Assembly: GCF_027924405.1 (NCBI RefSeq)
Contig: NZ_AP026978.1
Span: forward strand, 2,542,001-2,606,000
Length of the DNA stretch: 64,000 bases
DNA from: Nocardia sputorum
GTDB taxonomy: Bacteria; Actinomycetota; Actinomycetes; Mycobacteriales; Mycobacteriaceae
Reading direction: 5' to 3'
This document shows, piece after piece, positions 43,538-51,798 of this stretch. Position 1 is the stretch's first letter. Every line of letters begins with the position of its first letter. The position numbers and the translations under genes are program-made. Under the pieces are notes generated by a model, which ran no database searches, was not told the origin of the DNA, and saw only the letters and a list, made by a program, of their open reading frames with translations.

Positions 43538-44083
43538 TCAGGACAGGTAGGGGCCGATGTGCGGAATGGCCTCGACCGGATGCCGTGCCTGCAAGCCCTT
43601 GCCGACGGCCTCGAAGTGCCAGCCCCCGTCGCCGCGCCGCACTCGGCCGAGCACCAAGCCGGGGTATGCGCCGCCGGTCAGCTCGTGGCGGGCGAGCTGG
43701 GTGCCCGCCACGGTGTCGACCACGCGGCAGTAGGCGTTCGCGATCCGCTCGAAAGTCTGGCCGGTGTAGCAGGTGACGAGAAATAGCACCGTCGTGACGT
43801 GCGCGGCGAGGCGGGACAGATCGACGCCGACGATTTCGTCGTCGCCCGCGCCTTCCCCGGTGAGGCTGTCGCCGTGCAGGCGGACCGAACCGTCCGCGGA
43901 GCTGAGCTGTTCGTGGTAGACGACGTCGACGAGCCGGTCCGCGGCGAAGAGCAGGGCCGCGACGTTCAGGTCGATCTCCGCGCGCCGGCCGAACAAGCGC
44001 GAGCGAGTGGCCGGGTCCCAGCCGAGGGCCACGGTGATGTGCTGGAGCGGCGCGCCGCGCTCGTCGCGTAGCTCGGTCGGCAT
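43538..44083 (-). CDS. TerD-family protein
   Basis: A 181-residue TerD/CABP-type domain, a family linked to tellurite and general stress resistance. It has VALGWDPA near residue 20, a first acidic site EIDLNVAALLFAADR and a second DDEIVGVDLSRLAAHVTT, which provide Ca-binding carboxylates, then TFERIANAYCRVVD. Start: ATG at 44083 with AGAGGAG 8 nt upstream; the frame to 44224 is not needed. It lies 181 bp before the holin-X trio on the same strand and may be cotranscribed. Confidence 0.83.
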   Translation of the reverse strand: MPTELRDERGAPLQHITVALGWDPATRSRLFGRRAEIDLNVAALLFAADRLVDVVYHEQLSSADGSVRLHGDSLTGEGAGDDEIVGVDLSRLAAHVTTVLFLVTCYTGQTFERIANAYCRVVDTVAGTQLARHELTGGAYPGLVLGRVRRGDGGWHFEAVGKGLQARHPVEAIPHIGPYLS

Positions 44084-44425
44084 CGGTGTTCTCCTCTGCG
44101 TCGGGACGCGGACACGGCTCGGCGGTCCCGCCGTGGTGCGTGGCCGGCCTCCGGGCGAACACCGGAATGATTCCGGCGGACGAGAAGAGTACCGGTGTTC
44201 GCGCCCGATAGGGCGAGAATCCAATCCGTGCGGCCGTTCGCCGCGAAGTCAAGGCATGCGGGTTGGCACAGGGCAGGTGCGCCGAGACCGCGGCGCGGGT
44301 CGCTCCTCGCGCGGTCGGTCGCCTGCGGAGTCCCCGGTCCGTTCGCGCGGCGCGCCGGCGGCGAACGCGCGACCGGTGGACGAAGCGCCCCCGGCGCTCC
44401 GGGCCGGGGCCGATGGTGATCGGCC
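44084..44425. promoter_or_regulatory. Intergenic region with nested inverted repeats
   Basis: 342 bp between the divergent TerD and RskA-like genes. GCGAACACCGG at 44155-44165 pairs exactly with CCGGTGTTCGC at 44192-44202, enclosing a second dyad CCGGAAT-G-ATTCCGG at 44162-44176. No sigma-factor gene or other coding frame is present. The dyads lie about 72-119 bp upstream of TerD and may be its operators. Confidence 0.5.
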
Positions 44426-45163
44426 ATGACCGGCACCGAGCCGTCCCGCGGGGATCTGCTCGACCTGGCCTACCCCTACGCGATGGACGCGGTGGCCGAG
44501 ATCGAGCGCAGGCACATCGACGACCGGGTCGCGACGGCCGATTCCCGCACCGCCGCGGCGTTCGCGGCCGCGGTGCACGGGATCCGGGAGACGCTGGCGG
44601 CGCTGAGCGTGACCGCCGCGGTGAACCCGCCGCCCACTCTGGAATCGACGATTCTCCGGGCGATCGACGACTCCGGCCCGGATTCGCGCCGCCGCGGCGG
44701 TGACCTGCGCCCGCTGTCCGGTCGACGCCGCGCGATCCGGCTGGTGGTAGCCGCCGCGGTGGCCATCGGAGCTGGTGCGGGCGCCGTGGTGGTAGCCGAT
44801 CGGATCGCGGGGTCGCACGTCGAGCCGGTCGCGGGCGACCAGATCCTGCGGCAACCGGACGCGCGATCCAGGCTGATCGAATTGCCGGTCGGCGGCACCC
44901 TGACGGTGCGCACGTCGGACCGGCTCGCAGCCGTCGCGGTCGGCTTCGACGCGGTACCCCCGCCACCGCCCGGACAGTCCTATCAGCTCTGGGTGGTGTC
45001 CGCCACGGGCGCCGCGCGTTCGGCGGGCGTGCTGACCACGATGCCGACGCTGGACGTGACGACCGAGTTCGCCCCGGCGGACGTCTTGGCCCTCACGATC
45101 GAACCCGCGCAGGGATCGCCGCGACCCACCTCGGCGCGGCTGGCTGTCGTCCCGCTCGATTGA
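44426..45163 (+). CDS. RskA-like membrane anti-sigma factor
   Basis: A 245-residue protein with the RskA plan: an N-terminal cytoplasmic anti-sigma helical region (residues 1-85; LLDLAYPYAMDAVAEIERRHIDDRV, then AAFAAAVHGIRETLAAL), one membrane helix (IRLVVAAAVAIGAGAGAVVV, about 107-130) and an extracytoplasmic RskA C-terminal domain (QSYQLWVVSATGAARSAGVL). RskA holds SigK in mycobacteria. No sigma factor gene is adjacent, so its partner lies elsewhere. ATG at 44426. It is convergent with the ligase gene, 21 bp away. Confidence 0.8.
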   Translation: MTGTEPSRGDLLDLAYPYAMDAVAEIERRHIDDRVATADSRTAAAFAAAVHGIRETLAALSVTAAVNPPPTLESTILRAIDDSGPDSRRRGGDLRPLSGRRRAIRLVVAAAVAIGAGAGAVVVADRIAGSHVEPVAGDQILRQPDARSRLIELPVGGTLTVRTSDRLAAVAVGFDAVPPPPPGQSYQLWVVSATGAARSAGVLTTMPTLDVTTEFAPADVLALTIEPAQGSPRPTSARLAVVPLD

Positions 45164-45184
45164 ACGGGCCGAGCCGTTTCGCGG

Positions 45185-46288
45185 CTAGTCGCACCCTTCG
45201 AGGGTCGCGCGCGCCACCGCCTCGACGACGTCATCGATCTCACCGCGCGCCCGCAGCGCCGCGATCTGGCGGTGCGCGCCGTTACCGCGCGTGAGCAGGC
45301 GTGCGAACGCCTCCTCGACGAACCGGCGGTCGCCTGCCTCGTCCAACGCGGGCCCGACGTGCTCGATCAGCCGGAACAGCAGGTCGCGCATGGGCGTCAC
45401 GTTGCCGTCGTGGGGATCGACGCCGTCTCCGGCCAGTCCCGAACGGGCGGCCTTCCAGTACGCGGCCCGCAGCACCTCGGCGGGTACCGGCTGGGCGAAC
45501 TGCCCCGCGGCCAGCGATTTGCGCGCCATGACGACGATCGCGCGCACCAGTGCCGCCAGGAGCGCGGTCTCCTCCACCGTCGCCGGGATATCGCTGACCC
45601 GCACTTCGACGGTCGGGAACGAGACCGACGGACGGACATCCCAGTAGACCATCTGCTTGTCCAGGATGCTGCCGCTGTTGAGCATCATCGCGACCATCGC
45701 CTCGTAGTCGCGCGCGGAGTCGAAATACGGCGGTGGTCCGGCGCTGGGCCAGCGCCGCCACAGGATGCTGCGCCAGCTGGCGAAGCCGGTCTCGGAACCG
45801 CGGTAGATCGCCGAATTCGCGGTCATGGCCAGCAGTTGTGGCAACCACGGCCGCAGGTGGTTGCTGATCTGGATCGCCGTTTCCTGGTCCGGAACGCCCA
45901 CGTGGACGTGACAGCCCGACAGCCCCTGCTCGTGGGCGAGCATGCCGAAGTTCTCGGCGATGCGCTGGTAACGCGGGGTATCGGTGACCGGGAAGTCGTG
46001 CGGGACGGTCGGCGGGATACCGACGGCGAGCAGACGCGCGTCGTTGCGCTCCGCGCAGGCGGCGATGCCGCGGCGCAAGTCGCGCAATTGCCGGTGCAGT
46101 GCGCCGATCTCGGTGTGCACCGCGGTGCTGGTCTCCACTTGGCAGCGGGTCAACTCGAGTTGCAGATCGATGCCGATCTCCTCGGCGGTGCGCGCGACTT
46201 CGACATTGCGTGCCAGCGGTTCGCCGGTACGGGGATCGACGAGGAGGAATTCCTCTTCCACGCCGACGGTCAGGAGCCCATCGTCCAT
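45185..46288 (-). CDS. GCS2-family carboxylate-amine ligase (YbdK-like)
   Basis: A 367-residue ATP-dependent ligase related to glutamate-cysteine ligase 2. LTVGVEEEFLLVDPRTGEPL carries the catalytic glutamates; ELTRCQVETST, GCHVHVGVPD (active-site His) and RGSETGFASWRSILWRRWP are family motifs. Its counterpart in M. tuberculosis is Rv0433. The true amine substrate is not known. The ATG at 46288 matches the family N-terminus; the frame to 46393 is not supported. Confidence 0.87.
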   Translation of the reverse strand: MDDGLLTVGVEEEFLLVDPRTGEPLARNVEVARTAEEIGIDLQLELTRCQVETSTAVHTEIGALHRQLRDLRRGIAACAERNDARLLAVGIPPTVPHDFPVTDTPRYQRIAENFGMLAHEQGLSGCHVHVGVPDQETAIQISNHLRPWLPQLLAMTANSAIYRGSETGFASWRSILWRRWPSAGPPPYFDSARDYEAMVAMMLNSGSILDKQMVYWDVRPSVSFPTVEVRVSDIPATVEETALLAALVRAIVVMARKSLAAGQFAQPVPAEVLRAAYWKAARSGLAGDGVDPHDGNVTPMRDLLFRLIEHVGPALDEAGDRRFVEEAFARLLTRGNGAHRQIAALRARGEIDDVVEAVARATLEGCD

Positions 46289-46431
46289 GTGATCGCAATA
46301 CCCAGGGCCCGGCCGCGTAGTCCAGCCGATCACCAGGTCGCCGAGCGACTGCCATCCGTCGCGAAGCGGGTTTGAACGATCGGGAGGCGGCAACGCGAAC
46401 GGCAGGGGGCGTTTCGAAGAGGAGTTGTCGC

Positions 46432-46767
46432 ATGTTTCGGATCGCTTTACGGCTCGCCGTGACCGGGAGCTCCGCCGCGATCGTGGCCGCCGCCGGCGCC
46501 GGGGCGGCCGGTGCGGGCCCGACGTTGTCGGCGGACACGCAGGAGGAGGGCACCATCGCGGTGAGCAGCCAGCCGCAGGCGGAGGAGTGGAACTGTCTGC
46601 TCGTCGGCTCGGCCGAGCAGGCCGGTCCGCGGGTCGACATGGCCCGGACCGGCGAGAGCCGCGGCGGTTTCGCGGCGGGCAGCACCGTCGCCGCCACCTG
46701 CGTGGGGCCGCAGTGGCCGGGAGTGGCCATGACCACCGGCGTCACGTCGCTCGACGACGCCGACTGA
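46432..46767 (+). CDS. Small secreted protein
   Basis: A 111-residue exported protein. MFRIALRLAVTGSSAAIVAAAGAGAAGAGP is a signal peptide with probable cleavage after AGA. The mature part has two Cys (WNCLLVG, ATCVGPQ), likely disulfide bonded, with a Gly/Thr/Ala-rich sequence. AGAGGAG lies 8 nt before the ATG at 46432. No family recognised. It precedes the FAD oxidase gene by 81 bp. Confidence 0.7.
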   Translation: MFRIALRLAVTGSSAAIVAAAGAGAAGAGPTLSADTQEEGTIAVSSQPQAEEWNCLLVGSAEQAGPRVDMARTGESRGGFAAGSTVAATCVGPQWPGVAMTTGVTSLDDAD

Positions 46768-46848
46768 GTCGCCCGGCCGAACGGCGCCTCCCACGGGCGG
46801 TGCTGCGGGAACGGCGCGGGGCAGGCCGGTCTCGATAGTCTCGCTGCC

Positions 46849-47799
46849 ATGCGGATCGTCGTCCTCGGCTCGGGCATCTCGGGTCTGTCCACCGCGGCCG
46901 AACTGCTCCGCGCGCGGCACGAGGTGATCGTGGTCAGCGCCGAGCCCCTCACGGCGACGACGTCCTTCCTCGCCGCCGCGGTGTGGTTTCCGACCGCCGC
47001 GGGGCCGGCCGATCGCGTCCGGGCGTGGAGTGAGACCACCTTCGGCCATCTGGCCGCGCTGGCCGCGGCCGGTGCGCCGGGCGTGCGGATGTGCGAGTCC
47101 ATGGCGCTGTACCGCGACGCGCCCGCGATACCGGATTGGTCGCGATCGGTGCGCTCGTTCCGCGTCGCCGAGCGCCGCGAGCTGCCTCCCGGCTACGAAT
47201 TCGGGTTCCGGTTCGAAGTGCCCCTGGTCGAGATGCCGGCCTACTTGCCGTTCCTCAGCGCGCAAGTGGACGCCGCGGGCGCGCGCCGTGTGCTGCGGGC
47301 GGTGCGGAGTCTCGAGGATCTCGCCGACCTGTCTCCGGACGTCGTGGTCAACTGCGCCGGTCTGCGGGCCGCCGACCTGGTCGACGACCCGGAGGTGTAC
47401 CCGATCCGCGGGCAGATCGTGCGGGTCGCCAATCCCGGGCTGTCGGTGTCGGTCCGCGACGAAGCCCATCCGCTCGGCCGCGCCTACGTCCATCCGCGCG
47501 CGCACGACTGCGTCCTGGGCGGTTCCCTGGACACCGGCGAATGGGACACCGCGCCGGATCCCGAACTCACCCGGTCGATTCTGCGGCGGTGCCGCGATCT
47601 GGCCCCCGGTCTCGCCGACAGCGAAGTGCTGGAGACCGTGGTGGGGCTGCGCCCCGGCCGCCGTGCGGTCCGCGTGGAACTCGACACCGCCGTGCTGCCC
47701 GGTACGCCCGTCGTCCACAACTACGGCCACGGTGGCTCCGGCATCACCATCGGTCACGGCTGCGCGCTGGAGAGCGCCGCGCTCGTCGCCGCACTGTGA
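46849..47799 (+). CDS. FAD-dependent D-amino acid oxidase-like oxidoreductase
   Basis: A 316-residue DAO-family flavoprotein. The FAD dinucleotide-binding motif IVVLGSGISGLSTAAELL opens the protein; a DVVVNCAGLRAADLV strand and the C-terminal NYGHGGSGITIGHGCALESA loop, which closes on FAD, match D-amino acid oxidases. Mycobacterial Rv1905c (aao) is a relative. It may deaminate D-amino acids or another amine, making H2O2. TAGTCT lies exactly 7 nt before the ATG at 46849, with no ribosome-binding site. Confidence 0.88.
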   Translation: MRIVVLGSGISGLSTAAELLRARHEVIVVSAEPLTATTSFLAAAVWFPTAAGPADRVRAWSETTFGHLAALAAAGAPGVRMCESMALYRDAPAIPDWSRSVRSFRVAERRELPPGYEFGFRFEVPLVEMPAYLPFLSAQVDAAGARRVLRAVRSLEDLADLSPDVVVNCAGLRAADLVDDPEVYPIRGQIVRVANPGLSVSVRDEAHPLGRAYVHPRAHDCVLGGSLDTGEWDTAPDPELTRSILRRCRDLAPGLADSEVLETVVGLRPGRRAVRVELDTAVLPGTPVVHNYGHGGSGITIGHGCALESAALVAAL

Positions 47800-47826
47800 G
47801 GCCGCGCCGGTGACCATTCGGCCGGA

Positions 47827-48204
47827 TCAGTTGGCGTAGCTGCGCGCCACCACCGAGTTCAGCGCCTCCAGGAATTCGCTGAGCACCCCGGGCTCGACTC
47901 GGTCACGCGGTGCGCGTTCGCCGGGCGAGTCGGTCACGGGCACGGCGAAGCCCGCGTCGACGCTGTCGCGCAGGACGGCGTGCACCGCTTCGATCGGGAT
48001 GCCCGCCTGGGCGCACCGGTTCGCCGCGTGCTCGAACCGGCCCAGCGCCAGGCTCCCGGCCGCCTCGGCCGCGTCGACCAAGACGAGAGCCAGCTCCAAA
48101 CCCATTCTGATCAGCGCGTCCGGACCGCCGCGATGGGCGCAACGATCGAATCTCGCGGACACCTCGACGCCGTCCCGATCTTCTTCGTGCGGGCCGATGT
48201 TCAT
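47827..48204 (-). CDS. Stand-alone PucR-type N-terminal domain protein
   Basis: A 125-residue helical protein aligning with the N-terminal part of the divergent PucR-type regulator. Shared features include LIRMGLELALVLVD versus LTRLCLELAVSMLD, QAGIPIEAVHAVLRDSVDAGF versus REGIPIDTIHHAVHEGFKLGF, and ALNSVVARSYAN versus ITSTVSRAYVTE. It lacks any DNA-binding region. ATG at 48204; the frame to 48354 is not supported. It may form heterodimers with the regulator. Also possible: an independent sensor or degraded copy. Confidence 0.65.
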   Translation of the reverse strand: MNIGPHEEDRDGVEVSARFDRCAHRGGPDALIRMGLELALVLVDAAEAAGSLALGRFEHAANRCAQAGIPIEAVHAVLRDSVDAGFAVPVTDSPGERAPRDRVEPGVLSEFLEALNSVVARSYAN

Positions 48205-48412
48205 GGCCCTCCCTCCGCCCGGCGACCCTGCTGCCACCGACGTTACGACGGGGATCGAGAGAATTCGACCGCGCGAATACGAGTTGTGAGCCTTCACAGG
48301 CGGGCACGGCGCGGTTCGGGTGCTGTCCCCAACCGCGGGCTCGGCCCTCGGCACGCCGAGCCGGTCAAGTTACCGTTGAGTACTTTCCGCGATCGGGGAG
48401 GGAAGGAGTCAC

Positions 48413-49684
48413 ATGTCCATCACCGATTCGGCAGGCCCGGATCTGACCCTGTCGGGCCGCCCGGCCAGTTCTTCGCTACGGGACGTGCGGAATCTGTCTC
48501 GCAAAATGGTCGGCCACTTCATCGAGACCGTCGCGCACTGCCGGACGCTGCCCGGCGAGGCGCTCAACGGCGACATTACCAACATCACCCGGCTGTGCCT
48601 GGAACTGGCCGTGAGCATGCTCGACGGCACCGACATTCCGGAGAAGACCCTCCTGCTGCGCAACGCCGCGGCGGGCTGGGCGCGGGAGGGCATCCCGATC
48701 GACACCATCCACCACGCCGTGCACGAGGGATTCAAGCTCGGCTTCGATCTGATCGTCGCGAACGCGACCGCCGCCGATTTCGACAGTCTCAAGGACATCA
48801 GCCGCCGCCTGCTGGAAATCCTGGACACCATCACCTCCACCGTGTCGCGCGCCTATGTGACCGAGTTGCGCGCCGTGGTCGGCGAGCATCACACGGCCGC
48901 CCACACGCTCGCCTCGGCCCTGCTCGGCGGGCACCCGACCTTCACCATGGCCCGCGAATGCGGCATCCAGATCGCCGACTCGTATTCCGTTCTCGCGCTC
49001 GCCATCCCGCCGCATCCCGAGGAGCGCAATCCGCAACTCGACGGTGCGGTGGTGGCGCGGCGGAAGCTGCGGCGGGTGCAGTCCGAACTCGCGACCCGCT
49101 GCGGCGAAACGGTGCTGTCGCTGCTCAGCGTCGACGGCGGCACCATCCTGCTGCCGTCCGCCTCGCCCGACGACAAGGCGCTCGACGAACTGGTGGACCG
49201 GCTCGGCCGCGCGGCGCAGGTCCCCATCGTCGCGACGGTGATCGCCGCGACGCCCGTCGAGGTGCCGACGGCCGCCGACCGCGCGCACGAGCTGCTCGAC
49301 ATGGTGCAGCGGCTGCGCTGGACGCGCGGGCTGTTCCGCTTCGACGACCTGGCGCTGGAATACCAGCTCACCAGGCCCGGACCGGGACTGGAAACCCTTC
49401 GGACACTGCTCGATCCGCTCGACGAGCACCCCGAGCTGCTCGAAACCCTCAAACGGCACATCGGCACGAATCTGAATCGCCAGCGCACCGCGCGATCGCT
49501 GCACATCCACACGAACACCGTGGACTACCGGCTCAAGCGCATCGGCCAGCTCACCGGTTTCGACCCCGCCCAGGCATCTGGGGTGTGGTATCTGCGGGCC
49601 GCGTTGGTCGCACGGAGCTACCGGGACTCCGAGGACGGATCGCCGGTCGTGGCGTGGCCCGGGGCGGCCGCGGTCTCCTCGTAG
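48413..49684 (+). CDS. PucR/CdaR-family transcriptional regulator
   Basis: A 423-residue regulator. Residues about 25-175 are the helical N-terminal sensory domain shared with its divergent neighbour; the middle resembles the GGDEF-like CdaR domain; the C-terminus (residues about 345-405) is the PucR-type HTH: TLKRHIGTNLNRQRTARSL, then HIHTNTVDYRLKRIGQLTG. Members activate catabolic or secondary-metabolite genes. The start is ATG at 48413, with GGAAGGAG 8 nt upstream. Its 3' end overlaps the convergent cyclotransferase gene by 67 bp. Confidence 0.85.
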   Translation: MSITDSAGPDLTLSGRPASSSLRDVRNLSRKMVGHFIETVAHCRTLPGEALNGDITNITRLCLELAVSMLDGTDIPEKTLLLRNAAAGWAREGIPIDTIHHAVHEGFKLGFDLIVANATAADFDSLKDISRRLLEILDTITSTVSRAYVTELRAVVGEHHTAAHTLASALLGGHPTFTMARECGIQIADSYSVLALAIPPHPEERNPQLDGAVVARRKLRRVQSELATRCGETVLSLLSVDGGTILLPSASPDDKALDELVDRLGRAAQVPIVATVIAATPVEVPTAADRAHELLDMVQRLRWTRGLFRFDDLALEYQLTRPGPGLETLRTLLDPLDEHPELLETLKRHIGTNLNRQRTARSLHIHTNTVDYRLKRIGQLTGFDPAQASGVWYLRAALVARSYRDSEDGSPVVAWPGAAAVSS

Positions 49685-50409
49685 ATCCGGCCGCGCACGT
49701 CGTCCGCGCCGAGCAGGTCGTGCACTGCCTCGGGCGTCCACCGCAGGTCGGCGCCGGGGCGAGTGGCGAGATAGCCCGCGGTCGCCCGGGCGGACCAGCG
49801 GTGTGCCGCGCGCAGGCCCGCCGCCATGTGGCGCAGGTAGGCGGCGGCGGGTGGATTGCCCCGTACGTCGCGACAGCGCCAGGGCGCGGTGAACGTGAGC
49901 ACCGGGTGTCCCGCGTGCGTGCCCGCGTGCACCAAGGTCTCGTACCGTCCGGGACCGAGCGTCACCTTGCCCTCTTCGATCACCCGGCGCGCGTCCACCT
50001 CCGCTCCCGGCGGGCGATACATCTCCTGCGCCACGATGTCGGAGAACTGTTCGCCGGTGAGCAGGTGGGCGTGCACGGCGATCTCGCCCGGGCAGCTCGG
50101 GTCGTAGAAGGCGCGGCCGCCGGTCCAGGTCAGCGATTCGGTGGCGAAGTACAGCACGCCCCGCAGCAGGAGGGGCGTCGAGCGGATCGGGTCGGCGTGG
50201 TCACGGCAGCCGGGCAGCGTGATCGTCCCCCCTTGCGGCCTGCCGCCCCGAAGATAGGTGCGCAGTCTGGTGAGGCTCATATTCGAGCCGTACGCGGCAT
50301 ACCAGATCAGGTCCGTGCCTCGGGGCGCTTCCGCTCGATCCCCGGCCGGAGCCGCTCGAGCCGCCGAGCCGGCCGCGCCGTCGATGTGCCAGGCCGTCAT
50401 GACACCCAT
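49618..50409 (-). CDS. Gamma-glutamylcyclotransferase-fold protein
   Basis: A 263-residue protein with the cyclotransferase signature WYAAYGSNMSLTRLRTYL near residue 36; the YGSNM loop binds substrate in that fold. A Glu that could be catalytic occurs in EEGKVTL. Members split gamma-glutamyl bonds or have unknown roles. Several starts are possible; ATG at 50409 has GGAGAG upstream, and 50400 is an alternative. The C-terminal 22 codons overlap the convergent PucR gene. It is divergent from the epoxide hydrolase with the palindrome between. Confidence 0.65.
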   Translation of the reverse strand: MGVMTAWHIDGAAGSAARAAPAGDRAEAPRGTDLIWYAAYGSNMSLTRLRTYLRGGRPQGGTITLPGCRDHADPIRSTPLLLRGVLYFATESLTWTGGRAFYDPSCPGEIAVHAHLLTGEQFSDIVAQEMYRPPGAEVDARRVIEEGKVTLGPGRYETLVHAGTHAGHPVLTFTAPWRCRDVRGNPPAAAYLRHMAAGLRAAHRWSARATAGYLATRPGADLRWTPEAVHDLLGADDVRGRIYEETAAAPGHATTGDPSSESR

Positions 50410-50478
50410 TCTCGGCTCTCCGTGAGTCGGTGCCACGAGGACTTGCGAACGCACAGGGAATCGAGGACCCGATTTCTA

Positions 50479-50507
50479 CCATTGCGGAAGCGATTCTTCC
50501 GCAATGG
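50479..50507. promoter_or_regulatory. Long palindrome before the epoxide hydrolase gene
   Basis: CCATTGCGGAAG-CGATT-CTTCCGCAATGG, 12-bp perfect arms, 5-bp spacer, 18 bp before the ATG at 50525. The inner core GCGGAAG-N5-CTTCCGC matches the site at the WYL regulator promoter (39984-40004). Confidence 0.75.
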
Positions 50508-50524
50508 GCGGAACAGTGGTGCGC

Positions 50525-51691
50525 ATGACGAACACGAAGCAGATCCGGCCCTTCCGCATCGACATCCCGCAGACTGACCTCGACGACTTGCGGGACCGGC
50601 TCGGACGGGCACGGTTGCCGCACGCGGTGCCGGGCACCGACACGGATTGGGCACGCGGAATCGCGCCGCGTTATCTGCGGGAACTGACGGCGTACTGGCG
50701 CGACGAGTTCGATTGGCGAGCGCAGGAGGCGCGGATGAACGCGCACGCCCAGTTCACCACCGAGATCGACGGGCAGACCATTCACTTCTTCCATGTCCGC
50801 TCACCGGAGCCGGAAGCGATTCCGCTGCTGCTCACCCACGGCTACCCGGGCTCGGTGGTCGAGTTCCTCGATCTGATCGGCCCGCTCACCGATCCACTGT
50901 CGCACGGCGGTGATCCTGCGGATGCGTTCCACGTGGTGATCCCGTCGCTGCCCGGATTCGGATTCTCCACGCCGCTGGCCTCGACAGGGTGGGAACTGGC
51001 GCGCACGACCGAGGCGTTCGCGGAGCTGATGAGCAGGCTCGGGTACGAGAAATTCGTGGCGCAGGGCGGCGATATCGGCGCCGGTGTCACCGGGCGGCTG
51101 GCCGCGACGCATCCGGAACGGGTGATCGCGACGCACGTGAACAGCGACCAGGGCACGCTCGGGCTGGTGGGCGAGCAACTGCCGATGCCGGACGGGCTCG
51201 CCGATGCCGAACTCGCCGCCCTCGCCGCCGCGCGGGAGAAGTGGGACCAGCAGAAGGGATACCTCACGCTGCAGACCACCCAGCCGAACGCGGTAGCGGC
51301 CGCGCTGACCGATTCACCCGTCGCGCAACTCGGCTGGATCGCGGAGAAGTTCCAGGCATGGACCGATCCGGCGCGGGTGGAAGGTACGGCGGTGGACCGT
51401 GACCTGCTGCTGACCAACGTCAGCATCTACTGGTTCACCCGCAGCGGCGCGTCGGCGGCGCAATTCCTCTGGGAGACAGCCCATTCCGGGATGGCCTGGG
51501 TCGCGCCGTCCGGGGTCCCGCAGGGATGGGCCGTGTTCAACACGCATCCGCTGATGCGCCGGGTGATGGACCCCGACGGTCGAATCGAGCATTTCACCGA
51601 GTACACCGAGGGCGGGCACTTCGCCGCGGCCGAGCAACCGGAACTGTTCGTGGCGGACGTTCGCACGTTCTTCCGCCGCTATCGCGGATAG
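50525..51691 (+). CDS. Epoxide hydrolase (EPHN-domain alpha/beta hydrolase)
   Basis: A 388-residue epoxide hydrolase. The N-terminal EPHN domain (about 8-110; PFRIDIPQTDLDDLRDRLGRARLP) precedes an alpha/beta-hydrolase core: HGYPGSVVEF at 105-114 (oxyanion hole), nucleophile Asp183 in GGDIGAG and the catalytic His365 in TEGGHFAAAEQPE. It adds water to an epoxide. ATG at 50525 was chosen over 50504, which lies within the palindrome. Control by the WYL regulator is inferred from the shared dyad. Confidence 0.9.
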   Translation: MTNTKQIRPFRIDIPQTDLDDLRDRLGRARLPHAVPGTDTDWARGIAPRYLRELTAYWRDEFDWRAQEARMNAHAQFTTEIDGQTIHFFHVRSPEPEAIPLLLTHGYPGSVVEFLDLIGPLTDPLSHGGDPADAFHVVIPSLPGFGFSTPLASTGWELARTTEAFAELMSRLGYEKFVAQGGDIGAGVTGRLAATHPERVIATHVNSDQGTLGLVGEQLPMPDGLADAELAALAAAREKWDQQKGYLTLQTTQPNAVAAALTDSPVAQLGWIAEKFQAWTDPARVEGTAVDRDLLLTNVSIYWFTRSGASAAQFLWETAHSGMAWVAPSGVPQGWAVFNTHPLMRRVMDPDGRIEHFTEYTEGGHFAAAEQPELFVADVRTFFRRYRG

Positions 51692-51798
51692 CGGAAGCGG
51701 GGCGGCGCCGCTCCGGCTCGCGGCTACGTCCGCATGCGTAACCGCGGACCGTTCTCCGGCCGGATGTCGCCGCCGTCGCGCGGGCCTACCGTTTCCCT

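Noticed and set aside
44007..44429. Possible sigma-factor gene before the RskA-like gene
   Set aside because: The plus-strand frames here show no region 2 or region 4 sigma motifs and overlap the TerD coding sequence.
48405..48412. Purine-rich stretches as repeats or attachment sites
   Set aside because: They are ordinary ribosome-binding sites; no flanking direct repeats, tRNA or integrase genes were found anywhere in the window.
51670..51697. CTTCCGC...GCGGAAG at the end of the epoxide hydrolase gene, resembling the WYL motif
   Set aside because: The arms are in the opposite order with a 14-bp spacer, and the sequence is better explained by a stem CCGCTATC-GCG-GATAGCGG around the stop codon, possibly a terminator. 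I do not count it as a third operator.
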